Shown here piece after piece: positions 57,768 through 64,000 of a stretch of 64,000 nt of DNA (position 1 is the stretch's first letter; every line of letters begins with the position of its first letter). Under the pieces are notes generated by a model. The model saw nothing but the letters and a program-made list of their open reading frames with translations. It did not search any database and was not told where the DNA came from. Origin of the DNA: Diphasiastrum complanatum. Lineage: Eukaryota; Streptophyta; Lycopodiopsida; Lycopodiales; Lycopodiaceae. Both the position numbers and the translations under genes were made by a program. The stretch is from contig CM055095.1 of NCBI GenBank assembly GCA_029204225.1, forward strand, positions 61,425,910 through 61,489,909, written 5' to 3'.

Positions 57768-58883
57768 CTGCATTTACGTTATTATAACAGATGCTTTGAG
57801 AGGATTGATGTTAAACAATTATATGTTGAAACCTTACTTCATATTTTTGGTCACATTGATGAAACTTTTGAGCTTATCGTATTTGGTTGATCTTATTTTC
57901 CACATTTGAAGCATGAATGGTATAAACCCTTTCAAGTTTTTTGTGATTTCAATGTTGGCTACATTCCACCTTTTACTTGCACTTACAATAAACATTTTAA
58001 AGAGTTCATTTCTAAAATTTTTGGACATGTTGTCTCGATGGATACTGGAATTATTAGAAGCAAAGTTTTAAAGAATGACTTGAGCAAAGGTCTTAATCAT
58101 TTCCCATTGTGCCAGTCTAATATAAGTGAGGTGTCTTTAGAACTTTATCGTGGATGGTTTGAATTGGCAAGTTTTTTACCTACTTATCAAAATATTGATC
58201 ATGAGATTGTTATGGAACATGCCTTGATTTGCAAAGATGCTGTTACAAACTTTTTGAAAAATACCAAGTGGCTACATGGAAAAAGGGTTATGAGTAACAA
58301 ACTTACAAATGCCATTGATGAACGTAATTGGATTACTACCAATCTATATGTTAATGGTGTGGATAAGGCGCAACATAACCCGTGTTTTATGTGCATCTAC
58401 TTTGTAAGAAGTTTGGCTTTGGTTAGACTGTCTAGTCCTGATTTTGCCCCGTTTCCAAATGAAAATGATAATACACTAGATCCACTATGGTTAAAATTCA
58501 AGATACTTTTGCTACTAAAGTACTTGATTTTCTAATAGGGAAAGAAGAATTACCTTTCTTACTTTGTACTTTCAAAGCACACAAAAACATGTTCAGATGG
58601 ATTATAAATGCATATGACTGCTATTTTTCAAAGGTGGCCACATTTATTTCTGGAGCTCTTGTATAAAGTAATTGTCGCTCAGATTATTGCTGCCATGTAC
58701 TGTTGTAGCGAACTGGATACCTTTATGGATGAGGTCAAAAAGATTGTTCTTGCTTGTCAAAATAATGGCTTCATGAGAGGAAGATTGTATGAGATTTTCA
58801 ACAACCAGTTTTTATGCGACTTGTTCCTTGGGCTCAAGTTTACTTTACCAAAAAATGCTAAATTTCTTTTGGTGGGCAGTTAG
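57768..58883 (+). pseudogene. Reverse-transcriptase-like ORF (Penelope-like candidate), frameshifted and truncated
   Basis: From 57,768 one frame reads LHLRYYNRCFERIDVKQLY, HIDETFELIVFG, a TGA, then KHEWYKPFQVFCDFNVGYIP (57,906), FISKIFGHVVSMDTGIIRSK, LKNDLSKGLNHFPLCQSN and CFMCIYFVRSLALVRLS to about 58,490. A shift then gives LPFLLCTFKAHKNMFRWIIN (about 58,550-58,610), and a second shift gives SELDTFMDEVKKIV. The K-x-H-K...R-W-I block resembles the entry of Penelope-type RT (K-x-H-K...R-P-I), and LSKGLNHFPL resembles the L-x-KGL-x-F-x-P segment upstream of it. The catalytic Asp motifs would lie beyond 58,883 and are missing. Assignment rests on short motifs only. Confidence 0.45.
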
Positions 58884-58918
58884 CACTCCATCTCAGGGGT
58901 GCTAACTGCCCCCTGAGA
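58875..58918. other. Two overlapping, mutually exclusive perfect hairpins
   Basis: GGCAGTTAGCAC (58875-58886) pairs perfectly with GTGCTAACTGCC (58899-58910), with a 12-nt loop. TCTCAGGGG (58891-58899) pairs perfectly with CCCCTGAGA (58910-58918). The two stems share bases and cannot form together. They sit directly at the end of the RT-like frame. Confidence 0.85.
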
Positions 58919-58948
58919 GACTTTGCTGACTGTGGGTATGGTTGGTGG

Positions 58949-58950
<2 letters not shown>

Positions 58951-58997
<47 letters not shown>
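58951..58997. repeat. (TC)n microsatellite
   Basis: Uninterrupted TC run between the hairpins and the right-repeat promoter region. Confidence 0.98.
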
Positions 58998-59000
<3 letters not shown>

Positions 59001-59265
59001 GGGCTTTGTTACGTAACTATATTACTCTATTTACTTTGCAAATCTTTGTAGAATGCAAATGTCGCGTAATAACCCTTTTTACTAGTTGGGGCGGAAGAAA
59101 AATGCCTTGCTATGATAGAAGACCCCATTTTTTAAATTTTTAAAAAAAAAAAGTGGTGGGAAAGTTGGTAGTCTTTCCAACGGCCAAGATCTGTGCACAT
59201 TTTGAACAGTCAATCTAACGGTGAGCAGCAATTTGCACTTAGTACACCTAAGTGTCCTCTGATTC

Positions 59266-59273
59266 TATAAAGA
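59266..59273 (+). promoter_or_regulatory. TATA box upstream of right terminal repeat
   Basis: TATAAAGA in GATTCTATAAAGAGGG. Homology with the left repeat starts at 59,301, 35 bp downstream, which is the expected transcription start. No equivalent TATA box precedes the left repeat, where CT repeats occupy the position. Confidence 0.6.
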
Positions 59274-59300
59274 GGGAAGTCACAAAACCCTATTCACTTT

Positions 59301-61220
59301 CCCTCATACTTTTCTGCTTTCTCTCTCTCTCCTTCAGCCCTGCTCTACTGGTGCTTTTCTTTACGGTGATTGCTATTGAAGAGGAATACTCGTGAAAGCT
59401 ACTGGAAGTGCAATAGTGTGAACAATACTGCAACCTAAGGTGAGAACGCTATGAGGAATGCTAGCTCGATGATAATGAAGGTTTTGTGTTGTACTTTACG
59501 ATTAGGAATGAATGTTTACAACTTGTTGTGATTACCATTGTGTAGTAGCAAGTTTTGGCTTGCAAAATTGTGATTCAGCATTCTTACAATCAAGCGCTGC
59601 CTCAAGGACCAGTAGTGGGCACCTTTACAGGTATTTTTTCTATCACTGATTGAGTTATAGTTGGCGCTGGACAGCGATCCAGGTGTATACAAAAAGTATC
59701 ACTGATTATGTGTGATTAGTAGTTGCTGACCAGCGCTATCTGTGTAGCGGAATGGGCCGCTAGCTAGCGTTGCTTTCTGAGTATAAATTCCATATTGATA
59801 CTGCGATGAGGCATGGCCTTGCATGCATGCATTATTCCACACATTTTACAGTATGTAAGGATGGAACAAGTGCGATGGACCACTATCTTTACTTATGGAT
59901 TCCAGTGATTACAATGATGAATGCTTATATGTGATTGATAAGAGCATTCCTGCTATTCCATTGGCTGTAACTTGCTATAATTGGTTGCTCTGGATGATTG
60001 CTACGGTTGTATGATACAAACTATGATGATTGTTGCCTCTGATAAGGAGCAGATTGGCTTCTAAGAGTGTAACTTGCAGAATGCTTGGTTTGATTGTTTC
60101 TTTATGAGAAGACATATACACAGAACATGATTATCTGTATGTTGTGGATATTGTGGGGAAGGAACTGCTCTTGAATAAGTTGAATGATAAGTTAATAATC
60201 TGCGGCAAAATGATGGGTTAGCTATTGTTAAAGACTATGAGGGTGACAAAAGTACTTTACGCTTACCACAATACTTTCGGTTTGAATCTTCTAGCACGTA
60301 GGTGATTTGTTAAAATATCTGAAGATGGATAATTCGCAAGAGATGACTTTGTCTATCATTCAGGTATGATACTATACGAAACTGCACCAATACGGTGGGT
60401 AGCTTTACTCGTTACTACAGGAAGTCTTATCCATGCATGATTATACTGAAATTTCTTTCTTTAAAGGTAATAACTAATAATGTTAGAAAAGTCTGATCTT
60501 ATGTACGTTAAAAATAGACATGATCTTGTATTTTTTGTTTTATTAAATTCGCTTGCATCCGGTGTCCCAGTGTTGTTTGTAAGGTCACGTACTCATATAG
60601 AGATTGACAATGGTACACTTGAATGACATGGATTTGCCCAAGTTGTTCGGTGTTTGGGCTCTCGAAAAACAATTATGGGATATCCATGGGGGCTAGTATA
60701 GCACGAAAGTGCTCTAGTACCTAACGCTGTGACCATAGTCATATCTCTGTTCATCAGTATAGTGAAGAATAGTTGCTTACATTTAAAATGTAAATGTGAA
60801 TCTAATACATTTCTTTTTCTCTTGTACTGATCGGTATGGCTTATGCCCTGATACGGCTTCGTTAAAGAGCAGAATGTATTGCTTAGTAATGAAGTGAATG
60901 ATTGGGAAGATTGGACGTACTTTTTATAAATGCAATTTAGCTGCTAAAGTAGTGAATCTTGTTTCGGACATGGATAACAACTGATGCTCAGCTATGACAC
61001 CTGTCTTCCTCATGCGACTAACTTGTGCAGTTTTGTTGTGTGGGATGGTGGCAGGTAATTGTTGGGTGTCTTAGAACTTGCTTCGCTTTATGGTACTCTG
61101 TACTGTTATACTTTATACAGCTGTATTTTAACCTGTTATGCTATAAATTGAAGGGTTCAAAGGGTTTGGTCTTGACTTGTTAAGAGGGACTATTTGAAAT
61201 CTTGTTACTCTCTCTCTCTA
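59301..61220 (+). repeat. Right 1.9-kb terminal repeat
   Basis: Full-length partner of 54,269-56,171, ending GTTACTCTCTCTCTCTA before ACATCACGATCGCG. It is more diverged from the left repeat than units 1 and 2 are from each other, so the element is older than the tandem duplication. Confidence 0.92.
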
Positions 61221-61226
61221 CATCAC

Positions 61227-61262
61227 GATCGCGCGCGCGCGCGCACACACACACACACACAC
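61227..61262. repeat. (GC)n-(CA)n microsatellite
   Basis: CGCGCGCGCGCG followed by a CA run, directly beyond the right terminal repeat. Confidence 0.97.
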
Positions 61263-61400
61263 CCCATCGGCCGTCCGCCATCGACGGGCACACTTTGGCC
61301 ACATACATACAGACACATACATGGGCCACCTGTCAACGACCATCGATTTTCCTCCTAAACTATTGTTGCTCGCCCGTCAACGACGGGCACTCTTTACTAG
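61263..61400. repeat. Diverged copy of the copia-C left flank
   Basis: CACCTGTCAACGACCATCGA to CAACGACGGGCACTCTTTAC matches 27,805-27,880 and 46,410-46,490 with a few substitutions. A shorter related piece (CGTCCGCCATCGACGGGCAC) precedes it at 61,270. Confidence 0.8.
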
Positions 61401-61411
61401 TATATATATAT

Positions 61412-61452
<41 letters not shown>

Positions 61453-61518
61453 TATACATACATATATATGTTTATGTATGTATGTATGTATGTATGTATG
61501 TATGTATATGTATGTATA

Positions 61519-61555
<37 letters not shown>
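61401..61555. repeat. (TA)n/(TATG)n/(CATA)n microsatellite complex
   Basis: About 150 bp of alternating TA and GTAT tracts. Tyr/Ile-rich and Cys/Val-rich frames over it are artefacts. Confidence 0.97.
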
Positions 61556-61765
61556 GGGTGTTGGGTTTGATGGAGATGGTTAGTTCATGGATGAGGAAGG
61601 CATGCCAGTCGTATGGCACAACCATGGGGCTAGGGAATCTCAGGAAGGACTCCACTATCTGACTCAGCAGCGTGGACTGGATTATGTCCTTGCGAAATGT
61701 TGAAATAACCAGAAAGTTGTTCAACAGATGAGCAGTCGCCCCTGAGGAGATCTCTCTTTTTCCTT
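61556..61765 (-). other. Unidentified exon-like frame between microsatellites
   Basis: Minus strand: after CTCCTCAG (possible acceptor, about 61,742) about 65 codons stay open to the TA tract, reading [38 protein letters not shown] and [19 protein letters not shown]. Composition and GC are protein-like and unlike the surrounding repeats. I do not recognise the family. It is absent from units 1 and 2. Confidence 0.4.
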
Positions 61766-61840
61766 CTATATATACATATATATATATACATATACATACA
61801 TACATACATACATAAACATATATATATATCTATATATATC

Positions 61841-61903
<63 letters not shown>

Positions 61904-61911
61904 CTATATAT
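61766..61911. repeat. (TATA/CATA)n and (TG)n microsatellites
   Basis: TA/CATA tracts to about 61,850, then a pure TG run (61,854-61,893), then GTAT repeats. Confidence 0.97.
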
Positions 61912-62232
61912 ATGAAGATATTTAAGAGCGAGACTGTAAGGGTTGTCGTCAAAAAATCAGAGAGAAGGCCGGTTTGGAAAGATGAAGGATACTCTGAGCC
62001 AAAGCCAGAGCTAAAGCCAGAGCTAAAGCCAGAGCTAAAGCCAGAGGTAGAGATAGTTCCAAAGAGAGAGTCCAAGCCAAGGCATGAGCTAGGAGATGTC
62101 GAGAAATCTTCACATAGAGCTACTATTCTTTGGTCCAAACTAATGCATGAAGCTGCAATACAGTTTGAAGACAAACTTGAGAACAACTCAGTCCAAGTTG
62201 AAGAAGGCATGCAAGTGCATGCATATCAATAA
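61912..62232 (+). CDS. Unrecognised 106-residue frame with K-P-E-L repeats
   Basis: ATG at 61912 (MKIFKSETVRVVVKKSERRP) to TAA at 62230-62232. It contains a 12-bp tandem repeat (AAGCCAGAGCTA, about 62,002-62,046) encoding PELKPELKPELKPE and a charged C-terminus (ATILWSKLMHEAAIQFEDKL). The opposite strand is also open (SGFSSGFSSGF), so the repeat alone keeps frames open and coding status is doubtful. No family recognised. Confidence 0.25.
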   Translation: MKIFKSETVRVVVKKSERRPVWKDEGYSEPKPELKPELKPELKPEVEIVPKRESKPRHELGDVEKSSHRATILWSKLMHEAAIQFEDKLENNSVQVEEGMQVHAYQ

Positions 62233-62355
62233 GCCAAACAGTGGAAAGAAGATGAAGATGAAGACCTTGAAGCCCATCAATGGCTTCAATGAAATCAAGT
62301 TCGAGAAGCAACAATTATCATGCAAAGCGTGCATGCAATTGCCGAAAAAATACAA

Positions 62356-62842
62356 TATGGGATTAGGGTTTTTGGATTCGTAGGGTTTTTGGATAGCGTT
62401 TTTGGTTAGGGGTCTTGGATTAGGGTTCTTGGATCTGTAGGAGGCCGATCCGATTGGTATTGAATGGCTTTAGACCACATGACTTTTGTACGAACGAACT
62501 ATGCAAGTCCACAATACCTTAGTGAACATGTCGATATAGTCTGTTTGGCCCAAAAAGACCCTAAGGCTATTTCATATGCAATAGTGCTCATTTGAAAAAG
62601 AAAATGAGTTGTTTTGGTTAGTGTTGGCTCATCAGTGGCAGGGACAACTTATACCACCAAAATATCATCCTTAACAATTTAGTGTAAAGAATTCACATAG
62701 CTAATTCAACATATATCGTGGAAGAAAACATAATCATGTACATAAAGCTCATATACGTATATGCTATTGTTTTCAACTTTAAGCTTTTGAGGAGTAAATG
62801 AATGTGCGTACCATCTGGAAGCTGTGTTTATTGCTCCATTGT
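62356..62842. repeat. Diverged third copy of the copia-C right flank, ending inside bZIP exon B
   Basis: Telomere-like GGGTTTTTGG words, the GTAGGAGGCC-GATCCGATTGG block, the RNase H-tail segment (62,480-62,612) and the bZIP 3' intron all match 32,469-32,950 and 51,065-51,545. The match ends within bZIP exon B: minus strand 62,842-62,812 has ATGGAGCAATAAACACAGCT, where unit 2 has ATGGAGCAACAAGCACAACT, i.e. Gln to stop. Confidence 0.85.
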
Positions 62843-64000
62843 TCAAATTGACAATGACGTTGTTAATCTTCACAAACACAATGTTTGTCACATCATAAAC
62901 GTGCAAGAAAACCTCATACATGATGACAGAGATGTGCCTGCATTCAAAAGAAGAAGAAGAAGGTGAAGGTGTGCAGAAATGTGGAAGCAGCAGTAGCAGC
63001 AGCAGCTGATAACGATGATGATGTTGCATCACCATGCATCATCTGTGTTTATGTGGCGCAGCTAGAACGATCGAGGAGGGATCATCGAGAACAGATACAG
63101 AACTGTAATAGTAAATTGGCATGGGAAGAAGAGGAAGACATCGCGGAAGGAGGCCCTCTTCTGGGACAACAAACGACGGAGACCAGAGGAGCTGGAGGCC
63201 TGGAGCGATGGAGGCTAGAGGAGGCTGCAGCTATGGAGGCCACGTAGCTGGAGCGATGATGGAGGCCAGAGGGATGGAGCAATGGAGGCCAAAAGGGGAA
63301 TTGATCTTGGCCCTATGTCAAAGATCTTGTTCTTGCAAAGAAAATAAGAAAAACTGAAAGCAAAAAAGATGTGGTTCCTACTCTATCAACAACATCAAAA
63401 CCATCAGAGAACATAATGGAATAAGTGAGAAAAGCAATCATCTATGCACAAAGCCTAAGTAATGTTGTTGTGGATAAAAGATTATTCATGGATTGTTATT
63501 GTGAAAGGTCCAAAGGTGATGCAAGGAGTAACAAATCCTAATCGAGTGGACTTTGAAGCATAATAAGGGTGATGAGGAGAAATTAGAATGGTTAATCTGA
63601 GATGACAGTTCCTTAAGGCTCATATTCTTGTTTATTCCTGTTGGAACACGAAATAGAAAATCAGAGCGTAAACAACACCAATGAAGAGGGGCCTGAATCT
63701 TCCCATTGTAATGGAGCACAGGTGAGATGGAAGCTAAAGATAGATCAAATACTTGTCCAAAGGAAGCTGGCATTCATAACACATTGAAATGGCATGAAGC
63801 TGGCATTTCCAAAAGAGAAAAATGAGCGTTAGATGCTCATGATAATATCGATGCAGAGGACAAACTTGAATGTGCTGCTTTAAACACATTCCTCCCACAA
63901 TTTCACATTACTGTGGACATGTTGTCTGCCTCGGAAGTTTTCCACCATATAAAGATTCACTCACTCTCATGCAAGTATGGCGAATATGCTGCTGTCAATA
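62843..64000. other. No recognised gene; purine-rich GGAGGCC region and an open frame at the edge
   Basis: About 63,130-63,300 is a GGAGGC/GATGGAGG-rich low-complexity stretch that keeps frames open on both strands. From 63,826 to the window end 58 codons are open on the plus strand (ECAALNTFLPQFHITVDML, SASEVFHHIKIHSLSCKYG). This may be the start of an exon continuing past 64,000, or chance. Nothing else is recognisable. Confidence 0.3.

Larger units (their letters stand above)
54269..61220 (+). mobile_element. RT-encoding element with 1.9-kb direct terminal repeats (Penelope-like candidate)
   Basis: Direct repeats 54,269-56,171 and 59,301-61,220 enclose a 3.1-kb interior with an unrecognised 304-codon frame and a broken reverse-transcriptase-like frame. 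I see no protease, integrase, RNase H, primer-binding site of the tRNA-Met type or polypurine tract. The right repeat is preceded by a TATA box 35 bp upstream of the point where homology to the left repeat begins, so the left copy looks as though it starts at the RNA start. Both outer flanks are microsatellites (CT on the left, GC/CA on the right). This arrangement suggests a Penelope-like element with pseudo-LTRs. An odd or recombined LTR element remains possible. Confidence 0.5.

Noticed and set aside
61202-61662. Frames rich in Tyr-Ile or Cys-Val across 61.2-61.9 kb
   Set aside because: They come from TA, TATG and TG microsatellites.

Overview
The window reads as intergenic DNA from a land-plant nuclear genome that is dominated by transposons. 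The evidence is one plant-type gene start with two correctly spliced exons, plant initiator-Met primer-binding sites (TGGTATCARARC-type), Ty1/copia and chromodomain Ty3/gypsy retrotransposons, exon fragments of plant bZIP and MYB transcription factors, and long microsatellites. The lineage within land plants cannot be fixed from the sequence. I see no rRNA, tRNA, CRISPR, organelle or bacterial features. Most protein-coding signals are broken: nested, truncated, frameshifted or carrying stops.

Layout. 1-0.87 kb: copia Gag remnant. 3.85-4.32 kb (minus): first two exons of a plant LRR/RNI-like gene starting MGGACSRKR, the only convincing host gene start. 4.9-5.4 kb: 3' end of a chromovirus (integrase tail, chromodomain, polypurine tract, LTR start). 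5.4-10.3 kb: nothing recognised. 10.3-17.5 kb: a nest of retrotransposon pieces, namely two inverted copies of one LTR family (LTR-A), a copia element with 5' LTR, primer-binding site and a Gag-RT-RNase H body, a gypsy protease-RT fragment, and a 688-bp solo LTR with a perfect ATAAG target duplication. 17.4-19.1 kb: gypsy primer-binding site and Gag.

18.97-56.02 kb: a direct tandem duplication of about 18.4 kb (unit 1 18,966-37,427; unit 2 37,592-56,016), separated by an extra 159-bp copy of the unit start and a few filler bases. Each unit holds, in order: a minus-strand copia (copia-B), a plus-strand gypsy (gypsy-C) with 3' LTR, an AT-rich minisatellite, a CA/TG microsatellite, a second minus-strand copia (copia-C) with both LTRs and a GC-richer minisatellite inside its 3' LTR, degenerate telomere-like repeats, a copia RNase H tail, two bZIP exons, a DIVARICATA-like MYB fragment, (GA)n, an unidentified acidic reading frame, C/CT tracts, and the start of a 1.9-kb terminal repeat.

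54.27-61.22 kb: a roughly 7-kb element bounded by 1.9-kb direct repeats. Its interior has an unrecognised 304-residue frame and a reverse-transcriptase-like frame, but no recognisable protease or integrase. Its left repeat starts about 35 bp downstream of the TATA position of the right repeat, which fits a Penelope-like organisation better than an LTR one. 61.2-62.85 kb: microsatellites, an exon-like frame, and a diverged third copy of both flanks of copia-C without copia-C itself. 62.85-64 kb: low-complexity and unassigned sequence.

For a second look, the main points are: (i) the tandem duplication and its complex junction; (ii) captured bZIP and MYB exons with introns retained; (iii) the RT element with long direct repeats; (iv) two copia relatives that both lack protease-integrase; (v) a block of about 6 kb (29.4-35.6 kb) where the duplicate copies differ by many single-base indels although the rest of the unit is nearly identical, which looks like local sequence error.
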